Assembly (NCBI GenBank): GCA_013361075.1
Contig: JABWAJ010000002.1
Span: 1 to 36,648 of the forward strand
Source: Saprospiraceae bacterium
GTDB taxonomy: Bacteria > Bacteroidota > Bacteroidia > Chitinophagales > Saprospiraceae
DNA length: 36,648 bases
Direction: 5' to 3'
A program made the position numbers and the translations under genes. How positions within the stretch are numbered: the stretch's first letter is position 1; each line of letters begins with the position of its first letter. The notes below the pieces were generated by a model. It did no database searches and was not told where the DNA came from. It saw only the letters and a program-made list of their open reading frames with translations. Shown here piece after piece: positions 8,388-16,694 of the stretch.

Positions 8388-8607
8388 ATCTTTATCCCCG
8401 CTACTGCGATACAGCCCGGTACAGAAAAACGGGGTCTGAAAAAAAAACTGCTTTTTTGCAACCTTTTTCTGTTTCAACCCGTCTTTGGTTTCGATTGCCG
8501 GTGTTACTGCGTCCGGTTTCCAAAACCTTATGGGTTTAAAAGGGCCGTTCGTCGAAAAGTGCAGCAAAACTGGCAATTATTGCCTAATTTCACCCGACTG
8601 TTTAAAA

Positions 8608-8865
8608 ATGAAAAAACTCAATGCCATGACAAAATCCAATACTCGGTTAGTTTTGGTAATAATTTTGGCAGCAGCGAGCTTCGCTTCATACCTCTACCTG
8701 AATTCACTCAGGTACGATAATCCTTCTACCCGCATCCCCGCACCGACGGCTGAGGAAGAAGAAGCACAAGCTGAACTCAACGCCCCGGGAAATGCCATCC
8801 TTCCGGATGTCTATCTGCTGAAAAAAGCGGTAGAGGCAGGGAAGAGGCTGATGCCGTATCAATAA
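8608..8865 (+). CDS. Small single-TM hypothetical protein
   Basis: From the ATG at 8608 the product is 85 residues. A basic N-terminus precedes one hydrophobic segment (RLVLVIILAAASFASYLYL), which is followed by a Pro-rich linker and an acidic stretch (EEEEAQAE). The tail ends VEAGKRLMPYQ. It is probably an inner-membrane protein with an N-terminal anchor and short exposed tail, or a protein with an uncleaved signal. The 41 extra residues at the front of the track ORF are Cys-rich and low quality and overlap the probable promoter region. A clear rho-independent terminator directly follows, which supports expression. No family is recognised. Confidence 0.6.
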   Translation: MKKLNAMTKSNTRLVLVIILAAASFASYLYLNSLRYDNPSTRIPAPTAEEEEAQAELNAPGNAILPDVYLLKKAVEAGKRLMPYQ

Positions 8866-8889
8866 AGACCTATGCACTCAGAGGAGTGT

Positions 8890-8923
8890 AAAATACCGCA
8901 GGTATCCGTGCCTGCGGTATTTT
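8890..8923 (+). terminator. Rho-independent terminator
   Basis: AAAATACCGCAGG (8890-8902) pairs with CCTGCGGTATTTT (8911-8923) around an 8-nt loop and runs into a continuous T-tract. It ends the small membrane-protein transcript. The A-run on its left side could let it also serve the WD40 gene coming from the other side. Confidence 0.85.
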
Positions 8924-8933
8924 TTTTTGCTAC

Positions 8934-9836
8934 TTACCCCACCTCCCACAAAATAATACTCCGGTCGTCGCTGCACGAAACGAGCCGCCTGGTTGCTTCC
9001 AGATAAAGCAGGGCATTGACCGAATTAATGTGGCAACCACTTCGGATGGTGTCCATGACTTTCAGCAATTGAAAGGTTTGGGCATCCCAGATTTTGATGG
9101 TTCGGTCCCGGCTGGCTGTGGCAAATTTATCATCCGACAAAAAGCAAATGTCGTTGATGGTGAACAGGTGCGCAGGCTGGTTAGAAAGAGGAGAAGAAAG
9201 CCGGTCCAAATCCCAAACTTTCAGGTGAGCGTCGCGCCCGCCGCTGAGCAACCCTGGGGCTCCTGGATGATAGCGCACCGCAAAAACCGAGTTGTTGTGT
9301 GCTTGTACCAGCGTTTGCCGGATCTCAAAAGTATCGGCGTCGAGCAGGTAAATATTGTTATCGCTGCCACCGATGGCCAATTCGTTCCGCGCTTTCGAGT
9401 AGTCTATGCAGCGCAGGCTTTGGTTGCTCAGGTGCAGGCTTTCTAAGCTTCGGCTTTCCGGGGCTGACCACCGCGTGAGGATGCCGTCGCCGCCAAGGGT
9501 GAAAACAAAATCACCGACTGGTAAAATGCTGAAGACGCCTTTTCCGTGGTGGGCGATGTTGCGGGTGCGCTCCGGCTTCAGGAGGTCAATCCAGTGTACG
9601 CCGCCATTCATATCGCCGGCTACAATTACCTGCTGCTCTGGCAGGTAGGTCATGGAAAAAACCTGGGTGTCCGTTTTTGCCAGCAGACGACCCATTTCCG
9701 GGTTTTGTACCTGCCAGGCCACCAGCCAGCCATCACCTGCTCCGGAGAGAAAAGTACCTGTTTCCGGGCCTTTGCAAAGCGCGAAGACGGAGGCGTTGTG
9801 GCCGGTGAGTTGAGCGTGTTTGTTTATGCTTATCAC
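8934..9836 (-). CDS. WD40-repeat beta-propeller protein
   Basis: This 300-residue protein is almost entirely WD40 repeats, about seven blades. Blade ends are visible as LVAWQVQ, VHWIDLL, ILTRWSA, NIYLLDA, LKVWDLD, IKIWDAQ and IILWEVG. GH dipeptides and SGGRD, SASRD or SCSDD turns occur at the expected places. There is no signal peptide, so it is probably cytoplasmic and acts as a protein-interaction platform; the partner is unknown. It begins 10 nt after the stop of the rRNA pseudouridine synthase gene on the same strand, so the two are likely co-transcribed. Confidence 0.9.
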   Translation of the reverse strand: MISINKHAQLTGHNASVFALCKGPETGTFLSGAGDGWLVAWQVQNPEMGRLLAKTDTQVFSMTYLPEQQVIVAGDMNGGVHWIDLLKPERTRNIAHHGKGVFSILPVGDFVFTLGGDGILTRWSAPESRSLESLHLSNQSLRCIDYSKARNELAIGGSDNNIYLLDADTFEIRQTLVQAHNNSVFAVRYHPGAPGLLSGGRDAHLKVWDLDRLSSPLSNQPAHLFTINDICFLSDDKFATASRDRTIKIWDAQTFQLLKVMDTIRSGCHINSVNALLYLEATRRLVSCSDDRSIILWEVG

Positions 9837-9846
9837 GGAAGCTCTT

Positions 9847-10695
9847 TTACTTCCCCGAAAAATGCTTCAGCATGATCACTTCCCGGTCGGTGAGCTTGCG
9901 GAAAAAGCCACGGGGCAGGTCTTTTTTAGTGAGGCCGCCGAGGTACACGCGATCGAGGCGCTCAACGGTATAACCCAGGTGCTCGAAGATGCGGCGCACG
10001 ATGCGGTTTTTGCCAATATGGATTTCGACTCCCAACTCGGTATGCTTGGTGCCTTCTACGTAGTCTACGCCATCCACCACGGCGATTCCGTCCTCTAGCT
10101 GAATGCCTTTTCGGATTTTCTCCAGGTCAACATTCGGAAGGGAGCGATCCAATTGCACGTGGTATATTTTTTTTACCCCGTGACTCGGGTGGGTCAGTTT
10201 TTCAGCCAACTCGCCGTCGTTGGTCAGCAGCAGCAGGCCCGTAGTGTCGCGGTCAAGGCGCCCGACCGGGAAAACGCGTTCGTGTACCTTTCCTGCCAGG
10301 AGGTCCATCACCGTTTTGCGGCCCCGCTCGTCTTTGGCGGTTGTGATGACGTTTTTCGGTTTGTTCATCAGAATGTACACCTTGCGGGCTTCAGGCTTGA
10401 CGGGTTTGCCTTTTACGGCAACGACATCGTTGGGTTTCATCTGGTAAAAAGGTTCGAGCATTTGCTCACCATTCACGGTGACACTGCCTTCCTTAACCAA
10501 GTCGGCCGCCTGACGGCGCGAACAGACGCCGCAATAAGCGATGTATTTATTGAGGCGCATGCCCTCGATAGACTCAGTTTTGTCGCTGTCTTCACGCGGC
10601 TTTTTGGGCCGGGAAGAAAAGTCTGTTTTGGGAGCCGACTTTTTATTCCGGTCATTTGACCTGCCCTTTGAGGGTTTTGAATTTTCTTTTTTCAT
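9847..10695 (-). CDS. rRNA pseudouridine synthase, RsuA/RluB family
   Basis: The enzyme isomerises a uridine in ribosomal RNA. Residues 1-45 are a Lys/Ser/Arg-rich disordered extension common in Bacteroidota members. An S4 RNA-binding domain follows (MRLNKYIAYCGVCSRRQAAD). The catalytic domain carries GRLDRDTTGLLLLTNDG with the catalytic Asp. Later IHIGKNRIVRRIFEHLGY matches the family's C-terminal motif. It is closer to RluB (23S) than to RsuA in layout, but the target cannot be fixed by eye. The 282-residue length is normal. The WD40 gene follows at 10 nt in the same operon. Confidence 0.9.
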   Translation of the reverse strand: MKKENSKPSKGRSNDRNKKSAPKTDFSSRPKKPREDSDKTESIEGMRLNKYIAYCGVCSRRQAADLVKEGSVTVNGEQMLEPFYQMKPNDVVAVKGKPVKPEARKVYILMNKPKNVITTAKDERGRKTVMDLLAGKVHERVFPVGRLDRDTTGLLLLTNDGELAEKLTHPSHGVKKIYHVQLDRSLPNVDLEKIRKGIQLEDGIAVVDGVDYVEGTKHTELGVEIHIGKNRIVRRIFEHLGYTVERLDRVYLGGLTKKDLPRGFFRKLTDREVIMLKHFSGK

Positions 10696-10719
10696 GATGC
10701 AGTATTACCAATTGCGGTG

Positions 10720-10727
10720 CAAAAGTA
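10720..10727 (-). promoter_or_regulatory. -7 box TACTTTTG for the pseudouridine synthase operon
   Basis: TACTTTTG on the minus strand matches TAnnTTTG, 24 nt before the start codon at 10695. Confidence 0.4.
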
Positions 10728-10776
10728 AGGAAAAACCCGGCAATTCGAATTTGAAATGCTGCGGGGGGTTACCTTT

Positions 10777-10853
10777 GGGGAAGTTGTCAAGGGGCAAGTT
10801 GTCAAGGGGCAAGTTGTCAAGGGGCAAGTTGGCAAAGGGGCAAGTTGGCAAAT
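10777..10853. repeat. Tandem repeat, about 5 copies of GGGCAAGTTGTCAAG
   Basis: Five consecutive 15-16-nt units occur. The first lacks one C; the middle two are GGGCAAGTTGTCAAG; the last two carry GTTGGCAA. The units abut without spacers, so this is not CRISPR. Related words occur in the repeat at 7757-7885. It sits between divergently transcribed pseudouridine synthase genes. Confidence 0.85.
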
Positions 10854-10912
10854 ATGAATTTTCGTTCTTGACCCTGGCCATTTATTAAACAAACTCAAAA
10901 TATCCATCAGTA

Positions 10913-11608
10913 ATGCCCAATCCATTCGAGATTTTGTTTGAAGACGAAGCGATGATTGTGATCAACAAGCCGTCCGGGATCTTGGTGCACCGAACAAAAA
11001 TCAGTGAAGACCAGGTCTTTGTGCTGCAACTGTTGCGCAACCAGATCGGGCAACGGATTTATCCCGTTCATCGCTTAGACCGGGGTACTTCAGGGGTATT
11101 GGTCTTTGGGAAAAGCAGCGAGATGGCCGGTGCTTTGTCAGAACAGTTTCGCGATAAGGGCGTAGAAAAAAACTACCTCGCCATAGTGCGCGGTTACGTA
11201 GAAGAGCAGGGCATCATTGATTCCCCTTTGCCACACCCGCGATCCGGAGAACCCCGGGAAGCATTAACCAGGTACACCAGATTAGAACAAACCGAGCTTC
11301 TGACACCCGTTGGCCGGTACGCAACAGCGCGTTATTCTCTGGTAGACATTGTGCTGGAAACAGGCCGAACCAACCAGATCCGGCGGCATTTTTCGCACAT
11401 CCGCCACCCGGTTATCGGGGATAAAAAGAATGGCGATTGCAAGCACAACAAGTATTTTGAAACCGAACTGGGTATTTCCCGGCTTTTGTTGCACGCCAGC
11501 CGTTTCGCATTTTTTCACCCGCTTCATGGCGGGCGCATTACACTGGCCGCGCCGCTTGATGAGGCATTTGGAAAAGCGATGGAAACTTTAAAACTGGGAA
11601 ACAGGTGA
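10913..11608 (+). CDS. truC: Pseudouridine synthase, TruC-like (RluA family)
   Basis: This 231-residue RluA-type enzyme lacks an S4 domain. The motifs are VINKPSGILVHR at the front, HRLDRGTSGVLVFGK with the catalytic Asp near residue 60, NYLAIVRGY, and GRTNQIRRHFSHIRHPVIGD. The short length, the absent S4 domain and the TSGVLVF-type motif fit TruC, which makes pseudouridine 65 in some tRNAs; other RluA paralogues cannot be excluded. The ATG at 10913 is at the expected distance from the conserved FEILFEDE start. It lies divergent to the rRNA pseudouridine synthase operon, so two modifying enzymes share one repeat-filled intergenic region. Confidence 0.85.
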   Translation: MPNPFEILFEDEAMIVINKPSGILVHRTKISEDQVFVLQLLRNQIGQRIYPVHRLDRGTSGVLVFGKSSEMAGALSEQFRDKGVEKNYLAIVRGYVEEQGIIDSPLPHPRSGEPREALTRYTRLEQTELLTPVGRYATARYSLVDIVLETGRTNQIRRHFSHIRHPVIGDKKNGDCKHNKYFETELGISRLLLHASRFAFFHPLHGGRITLAAPLDEAFGKAMETLKLGNR

Positions 11609-11667
11609 AAAGCATGGTTATGGACTGACAGGCATTTTGAATTTATGATGGTCGAATCGGAGCTGCT

Positions 11668-12618
11668 TTAAACCAGGCCCTGTTCCTGTAAAATACTGGC
11701 GACCTCCTCGTTACTAATCCCTGTAATGGCCGCTATTGTCGCCAAATCAAGTCCCAGACGATGGCTGTTTACAACAACGGAAATGGTTTTTTCTTTTTGA
11801 CCTTCTGTTCTGCCTTCTGCTTTTCCTTCGGCCTTTCCTTCTGCTTTTCCTTCAGCCTTTCCTTCTGCCTTTCCTTCAGCTTTCCCTTCAGCTTTAGCCG
11901 TCTCCAGAACTCCATAAGAAATCGCTAACTCCTTTTGGTGGGCATCGTACAGCGTTTTGGCACTTGCATCCATATTGTCGTAATTTAATAGTTGAGCAAC
12001 CTTGTCTAAACCCGGTGCACTGTAATGCTCCGGCAGGCTGTTGTTTTTTAGATAATAGATCCACTCATCCAGTGAGTCTTTGGCCACATCATTGAATTTA
12101 TTGACTTTAATGATGTAGTATTCGGGATAAACCTCATAGGCCGAAGCAATGCCGAATAATTCCTTTTGCAGGGCATTCACCTGCAAAGTGTCATTGGTGT
12201 GAATGCCTTTAAACTCGGTCATTCCATGGTACACATAGTCATTCCCCTGGCCCAGATCAAAATAGACAATATTGATGGAATATACCTTGCGTACCTGATC
12301 ATAAGTATAACCCTGGCTCATGTAATCGGTAATAATTTTGCTGGCACCGAATAACATTCGCTGAAAGTAATCATGCTCACTATTGTATTGCAATTCAATC
12401 AAAATGAGTTCTTTGTGTTCGTTTTCACAAAGAATATCCACTTTGTTGATCTTGTCATCTGCCTGGTCGCTGTTTCCCTCCGATTCGGGAATGTTCACAA
12501 TTTTGATGGGTTTGCATAACAACACCGTCAAAAAACCTTCAAGCACATCATAGTTAGCTTTTTGTCGGAGCAACTTTTTGATGGCCCAATCGAAGCTCAC
12601 AAGGGGGCGCGCTTTCAT
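11668..12618 (-). CDS. Rpn-family PD-(D/E)XK nuclease with KAEG tandem repeat
   Basis: This 316-residue protein belongs to the Rpn/TIGR01784 family (recombination-promoting nuclease, once listed as putative transposase). The N-terminal domain begins VSFDWAIKKLL and carries the PD-(D/E)XK core: D61 in KVDILCEN and E75-x-Q77 in LIELQYN. A helical region follows. Seven KAEG tetrapeptides plus one RTEG make a highly charged linker before a short C-terminal domain that looks like a helix-turn-helix (LDLATIAAITGISNEEVASIL). Members can cut DNA and stimulate RecA-independent recombination in E. coli; some are linked to defence. It stands alone and no IS ends are visible beside it. Confidence 0.88.
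   Translation of the reverse strand: MKARPLVSFDWAIKKLLRQKANYDVLEGFLTVLLCKPIKIVNIPESEGNSDQADDKINKVDILCENEHKELILIELQYNSEHDYFQRMLFGASKIITDYMSQGYTYDQVRKVYSINIVYFDLGQGNDYVYHGMTEFKGIHTNDTLQVNALQKELFGIASAYEVYPEYYIIKVNKFNDVAKDSLDEWIYYLKNNSLPEHYSAPGLDKVAQLLNYDNMDASAKTLYDAHQKELAISYGVLETAKAEGKAEGKAEGKAEGKAEGKAEGKAEGRTEGQKEKTISVVVNSHRLGLDLATIAAITGISNEEVASILQEQGLV
11800..11895. repeat. 12-bp in-frame tandem repeat inside the Rpn gene
   Basis: Eight 12-bp units encode seven KAEG and one RTEG. The units differ at synonymous positions (for example TTT/CTT for Lys and TGC/AGC/GGC for Ala on the plus strand), so the array is not a very recent expansion. Copy changes would keep the frame. Confidence 0.85.
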
Positions 12619-12629
12619 CCGTTTTTTTA

Positions 12630-12661
12630 CAAAAATACAGTGTTCAGGGCATTATTGCAAC
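12630..12661 (-). promoter_or_regulatory. Promoter for the Rpn gene: -7 TATTTTTG with near-match -33 GTTG
   Basis: On the minus strand TATTTTTG (12630-12637) matches TAnnTTTG, with GTTG (one mismatch to TTTG) 20 nt upstream at 12658-12661. The transcript would start about 6-10 nt before the ATG at 12618. Confidence 0.45.
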
Positions 12662-12744
12662 TGCCGGGCCACAACAATCCGCTACGTAGTCTGTATTCGT
12701 TTTCCTGTCGTTAATTGCGTGAACCTGGGTGAAGAAGTAGTGAG

Positions 12745-12752
12745 TAATTTTG
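12745..12752 (+). promoter_or_regulatory. -7 box TAATTTTG upstream of the GH20 gene
   Basis: TAATTTTG matches TAnnTTTG. It overlaps the first codon of the longer track ORF (12750) and so supports the downstream ATG at 12897 as the true start, with a leader of about 140 nt. No -33 match is seen. Confidence 0.35.
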
Positions 12753-12896
12753 GCTTACTTCCAGTTTTTTGAATGGATATTGGCCGTGCAATGCTTACAA
12801 ACCCGATCAGCCTGGGCAATACTACCCGCCCTGATTTTCGTTATCTGGAATCTATTGGCTTTCTTTGCAACACGATTCATCCTAAATAGTTTTTTC

Positions 12897-15221
12897 ATGA
12901 GCAACAGATTGATTTACCTGACTTTTATAGCCATCATTACCTTTCCGATTGTCGGGGCAGCCCAAAAAGTACCGTCGCTGCCGAAAAAAGAAATCAGCGT
13001 CATTCCGGTGCCGCAAAGTGTAAAATTTGAACAGGGAGATCTGAAAGTGGCAGATCTGACCCATATTCGCCTTCCATTGCAAGCTGATTCGGCACTGGAA
13101 GCAACCGTCACTTTTTGTGCAGCATACATCAAATTGGTCACAGGTAAAGAATTGGCCATTCGCCGCGGAGGCTACAAAGGGCGCAATGCCATTGTGATTG
13201 CAGCCCGAACCGATACCATGCCGGTCAAACCTGAACAGGCAGGCGCTTACCGGATGGAGGTACTTGGCTCTCAGATTTATATCAAAGCAGCAGACAATGC
13301 GGGTATTTTTTATGCCTTTCAAACCCTCCTTCAATTAATGCCCAAAGGCTTTATTCCCAACATGAAAATCGAAGATGCGCCCCGTTTCCGCTACCGGGGC
13401 CTGCACTTAGATGTTGGCCGTCATTTCTTCCCGGTGGATTTTATCAAAAAATACATTGACCTGATGGCGATGTATAAAATGAATTATTTCCACTGGCACC
13501 TGACGGAAGATCAGGGCTGGCGCATCGAGATCAAGCAGTATCCCAAGTTGCAGGAAATTGCTGCTTTTCGCAAAGAAACCCTGGTGGGCCACGGTGGAAC
13601 GAAACCTTACCAATTCGACGGCACGCGTTACGGCGGCTATTATACGCAGGATGAAATACGGGAAGTGGTGCGCTATGCCGCCCAGCGCTTCATCACCATT
13701 ATCCCTGAAATAGAAATGCCAGGCCATGCGCAGGCTGCTGTAGCGGCTTACCCCGAATTGGGGTGCACGGGACAAAACATAGAGGTTGCCACTCGCTGGG
13801 GGGTATTTGAAGATGTGTTTTGCCCAAAAGAAGAGACGTTTACTTTTTTGGAAAACGTACTTTCTGAGGTCATTGAGCTTTTCCCCGGTCCCTATATCCA
13901 CATTGGCGGCGACGAATGCCCCAAAACACAGTGGAAAAGCAATGCTTTTTGTCAGGAATTGATCAAAAAAGAAGGCTTGAAAGACGAACATGGCCTGCAA
14001 AGCTATTTCATCAAACGCATCGAAAAATACTTGAACAGCAAAGGCAAACGCATCATTGGCTGGGATGAAATTCTGGAAGGCGGTCTCGCTCCAAATGCGA
14101 CGGTCATGTCGTGGCGTGGCGAGAAGGGCGGAGTAGAGGCGGCGAAAAGCGGTCATGAGGTGATCATGACCCCAACAGACAATTGCTATTTAGATTATTA
14201 TCAGGCCCTTGGAAAAGATGAGCCTCTGGCCATTGGCGGCTACTTGCCCTTAGAAATGGTTTATGGCTACGAGCCGGTCCCCGTTGAGCTCACGGAAAAA
14301 GAAAGCAAGTTGGTACTGGGCGCTCAGGGAAATGTCTGGACAGAGTACATGAAAACCCCTGAACACGTCGAGTACATGGTTTTTCCACGGGCCATTGCCC
14401 TGGCTGAAGTGGTGTGGTCGCCTAAAGCAAGCCGGAATTTCAAAGATTTTGGCCGTCGCCTGGCCATCCACATTCCGCGCCTGAAAGCAGCCGGAGTGAA
14501 CGTAGCCAACCACCTCTACGACGTTCGGATGAGTGTTCAGTCGGGCGACGGAAAAGGAGTATTTCTGGAATGTGCCAACCTCGCCGGGCTAGGGGTAGTG
14601 CGCTACGACGACAGCGGCAAAACGCCAACCGCCAACAGTGTGATTTACAACAATACTCCCGTCCAAATTACGGGGTTTACAGATGTGCAGGCCCAAACAT
14701 TCCTGAAAGGGGAGCCGATTGGCAAAAGTGCGGCTTTGTCTTTCCTCTGGCACCTGGCGGCAGGGAAAACGATTGCCCTCACGAATGCCCCGCATCCTAA
14801 ATACGGGGCCGGTGGAAAAGGTGCCCTCATCAATGCCGTGATGGCAAGCGAAGAGCGCCATAGCGACAAAGAATGGCTCGGATTTAGCGGGAAAGACCTG
14901 GAAGCAGTGATTGATCTGGGAGAAGCTACAGCGGTAAAAGAAGTAACCCTCCGGTTTTTTAACGGCCCCGGACAGTGGATATACCCACCAAAACAAGCCT
15001 CTGTAGCCGTTTCTGCAGATGGCAAGACCTACGAACAGGCTGTGGTAAAAGAGGTTCCTGCTGCAATCACAGATAAAATAGTCCAGGTAAAAATCGGCCT
15101 GACTGGCAAAACACCGCGCTACCTGAAGGTAAAAGCCCAAAATTTCGGCATCATTCCGGATGGCAAGCAAGGTGCCGGAAATCCTGCCTGGTTGTTTGTG
15201 GATGAAATTACCGTCAAATAA
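12897..15221 (+). CDS. Secreted beta-N-acetylhexosaminidase, GH20
   Basis: The enzyme removes terminal beta-linked GlcNAc/GalNAc from chitin oligomers or glycoproteins. The start is moved to the ATG at 12897, which gives a proper signal peptide (MSNRLIYLTFIAIITFPIVG, then AAQ) and 774 residues. A GH20b-type domain covers roughly residues 35-155. The GH20 TIM barrel begins RGLHLDVGRHFFPVDFIKKY and includes WHLTEDQGWRIEI. The catalytic Asp-Glu pair is D339-E340 in HIGGDECPKTQW. The C-terminal 130 residues (FSGKDLEAVIDLGEATAVKE) look like a discoidin (F5/8 C) carbohydrate-binding domain. No C-terminal T9SS sorting signal is evident, so it is probably periplasmic. A secreted helical protein gene follows 47 nt downstream. 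Confidence 0.93.
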   Translation: MSNRLIYLTFIAIITFPIVGAAQKVPSLPKKEISVIPVPQSVKFEQGDLKVADLTHIRLPLQADSALEATVTFCAAYIKLVTGKELAIRRGGYKGRNAIVIAARTDTMPVKPEQAGAYRMEVLGSQIYIKAADNAGIFYAFQTLLQLMPKGFIPNMKIEDAPRFRYRGLHLDVGRHFFPVDFIKKYIDLMAMYKMNYFHWHLTEDQGWRIEIKQYPKLQEIAAFRKETLVGHGGTKPYQFDGTRYGGYYTQDEIREVVRYAAQRFITIIPEIEMPGHAQAAVAAYPELGCTGQNIEVATRWGVFEDVFCPKEETFTFLENVLSEVIELFPGPYIHIGGDECPKTQWKSNAFCQELIKKEGLKDEHGLQSYFIKRIEKYLNSKGKRIIGWDEILEGGLAPNATVMSWRGEKGGVEAAKSGHEVIMTPTDNCYLDYYQALGKDEPLAIGGYLPLEMVYGYEPVPVELTEKESKLVLGAQGNVWTEYMKTPEHVEYMVFPRAIALAEVVWSPKASRNFKDFGRRLAIHIPRLKAAGVNVANHLYDVRMSVQSGDGKGVFLECANLAGLGVVRYDDSGKTPTANSVIYNNTPVQITGFTDVQAQTFLKGEPIGKSAALSFLWHLAAGKTIALTNAPHPKYGAGGKGALINAVMASEERHSDKEWLGFSGKDLEAVIDLGEATAVKEVTLRFFNGPGQWIYPPKQASVAVSADGKTYEQAVVKEVPAAITDKIVQVKIGLTGKTPRYLKVKAQNFGIIPDGKQGAGNPAWLFVDEITVK

Positions 15222-15268
15222 TGCCGCTGCATGTTAATTCAGTATTCATTGTTTAAAAAAACCTCAAG

Positions 15269-16237
15269 ATGAAAAAACAAAACTGTTGCCGGTCGCTGAC
15301 CGCTTTCTTGTTGATTATTCCAGCGCTTCTTTGTGCACAGGACGGCTCTGAAGCCCTCCGCTATCTGGAGCAAATCAATGCCGAACACAACGCCGTTACG
15401 GCCCGAAATCTGGAATACATTCAGTACTCGGTGCACGTAGAAGACTTTGTTGAAGTCGAAAAAAAACGGTTAGAAGTTTTGCGCCAAATGGATGAAACCA
15501 TCAAGCGGACATCAGCTATGCCTGCTTTTCAGGGCAAGTCAACCATGCGCGATGAAATGCTGGCCACCGTAAAAAGTTACCGCGAATCTTTTACCATAGA
15601 ATTCAACGAAATCAACCTGTTGAAAAAAGAAAGCAAGGCGTCTTATGAAGCGATGGAAGCTTACCTGAATGCCCAGGATGCAGCTGAAAAGAAGCTGGGG
15701 CAAGCCTCCACGCGCTTTTACAATGCCCAGACAGCATTTGCCAAAGAACACAACATTCGGCTGACCAAGGCGGCTGAAAATTCCGAAGTGGATCAGATCA
15801 ATCAGGTAAATGCCTACAACCGGGCTGTTTTTCTGAAGTATTTCAAAGTGTCAAAACACAATGCAGTCTTCATGGAAGCACTGGGCAAAGAAGATCCAAA
15901 AGAGATGGAACGAGCCCGCATTCTGTTGTCAAACGACGCGGATGCTGCCTTGCTGGTACTGCGCAAAATGCCCGGATTTAAAGGTGATGTGGCTTACCGG
16001 GATGCGGCCATCAAACTCATAGAGTTTTATGACCAACTGGCAGACGACGGGTATAAAAAAATAACAGCCATCAAACGGAAAAAGGAATTAACGCAGGAAG
16101 ATGTGGACACATTTAACAGTGTGATCGAACACTACAACGGAAATGTGGACAGCCTGCTGAAAAACTACAACGATTCGCTGAACCAGTTGCTTCGGAACAA
16201 CATTCCAAAGCCGCCTACGAGCACAAAGAGAATCTGA
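15269..16237 (+). CDS. Exported helical protein of unknown function
   Basis: This 322-residue protein has a signal peptide (MKKQNCCRSLTAFLLIIPALLCAQ). The mature part is almost wholly charged, Gln/Glu/Lys-rich helix with coiled-coil character, for example FVEVEKKRLEVLRQMDETIK and FNEINLLKKESKASYEAMEA. No catalytic motif or transmembrane segment is seen. The architecture reminds me of the LIC11966-type surface proteins, but this is recall and unverified. It probably shares a transcript with the hexosaminidase gene. The C-terminus (NNIPKPPTSTKRI) is Pro-rich and basic and is not a sorting domain. Confidence 0.75.
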   Translation: MKKQNCCRSLTAFLLIIPALLCAQDGSEALRYLEQINAEHNAVTARNLEYIQYSVHVEDFVEVEKKRLEVLRQMDETIKRTSAMPAFQGKSTMRDEMLATVKSYRESFTIEFNEINLLKKESKASYEAMEAYLNAQDAAEKKLGQASTRFYNAQTAFAKEHNIRLTKAAENSEVDQINQVNAYNRAVFLKYFKVSKHNAVFMEALGKEDPKEMERARILLSNDADAALLVLRKMPGFKGDVAYRDAAIKLIEFYDQLADDGYKKITAIKRKKELTQEDVDTFNSVIEHYNGNVDSLLKNYNDSLNQLLRNNIPKPPTSTKRI

Positions 16238-16272
16238 AGCCTATTAGCTTGTGTTTGCGAAAATATTTCATG

Positions 16273-16315
16273 TTGCGAAATTATTGCCTTCCCGAAGGGT
16301 GGGCTGGTTTCGCAA
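16273..16315. terminator. Candidate terminator between convergent genes
   Basis: TTGCGAAA (16273-16280) pairs with TTTCGCAA (16308-16315). Inside it CCTT-CCCG-AAGG can form a second stem. A T-rich run (TTTTATTTTATT) follows on the plus strand. It lies between the exported helical protein gene and xisI, which converge here. Confidence 0.45.
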
Positions 16316-16349
16316 TTTTATTTTATTACACAACTTCAGGAGCAAATTC

Positions 16350-16694
16350 CTAAGCAACAGCGTACCCTGTGTATTGACGGTATTGAGTTGGGTGAAATCC
16401 CAACACAATGTCCGTCTGAGGAATTCCTTTTTTTAGTAATTCTTCGGTAATGGGGATATCCGTATTGTTTTCCAATAACCAGATTTTGCCATCTGTTGCA
16501 ATGTGAAAGTGAAATATAATTTTGTGCAAAAAAAGGCTGGGGGTTTCCCATCCCATCCTGATGAGTTGGTAGTAGCGTTTCTCTTTATCTGCTAAAACAA
16601 TATCCTCTACATCACTATCTGGCCGAATGATTTTTTCAGCTTCCAAGACATCCAGGATCGCCTGTTCGTATGTTTTAATTTTATGATGGCTCAT
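16350..16694 (-). CDS. xisI: XisI-family protein
   Basis: XisI was named as an fdxN-element excision controlling factor in Anabaena. The sequence fits the family: an N-terminal helix (KIKTYEQAILDVLEAE), a DKEKRYYQLIRMGWE segment, FHFHIATDGKIWLLENNTD, then ITEELLKKGIPQTDIVLGFHP and a Tyr-rich end. The track start at 16703 is possible, but the ATG at 16694 overlaps the xisH stop as ATGA and gives 114 residues, close to the family length of about 110. XisI has no known enzymatic motif. It always pairs with XisH and is thought to act with or restrain it. There is no fdxN gene, recombinase or interrupted ORF nearby, so an excision role is not supported here. Confidence 0.85.
   Translation of the reverse strand: MSHHKIKTYEQAILDVLEAEKIIRPDSDVEDIVLADKEKRYYQLIRMGWETPSLFLHKIIFHFHIATDGKIWLLENNTDIPITEELLKKGIPQTDIVLGFHPTQYRQYTGYAVA

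Noticed and set aside
10777-10853. Possible CRISPR array
   Set aside because: The 15-nt units are contiguous with no spacers, and no cas genes are present.
10541-10888. 115-aa ORF with GKLSRGKLSR repeats
   Set aside because: The repeat peptide is a translation of the intergenic tandem repeat and the rest is antisense to the pseudouridine synthase gene.
11668-12618. Rpn gene as an insertion-sequence transposase
   Set aside because: No terminal inverted repeats or target duplication were seen, and the family is a PD-(D/E)XK nuclease despite the older transposase label.
13407-14156. 249-aa minus-strand ORF inside the GH20 gene
   Set aside because: Antisense to the catalytic domain of a clear glycoside hydrolase.
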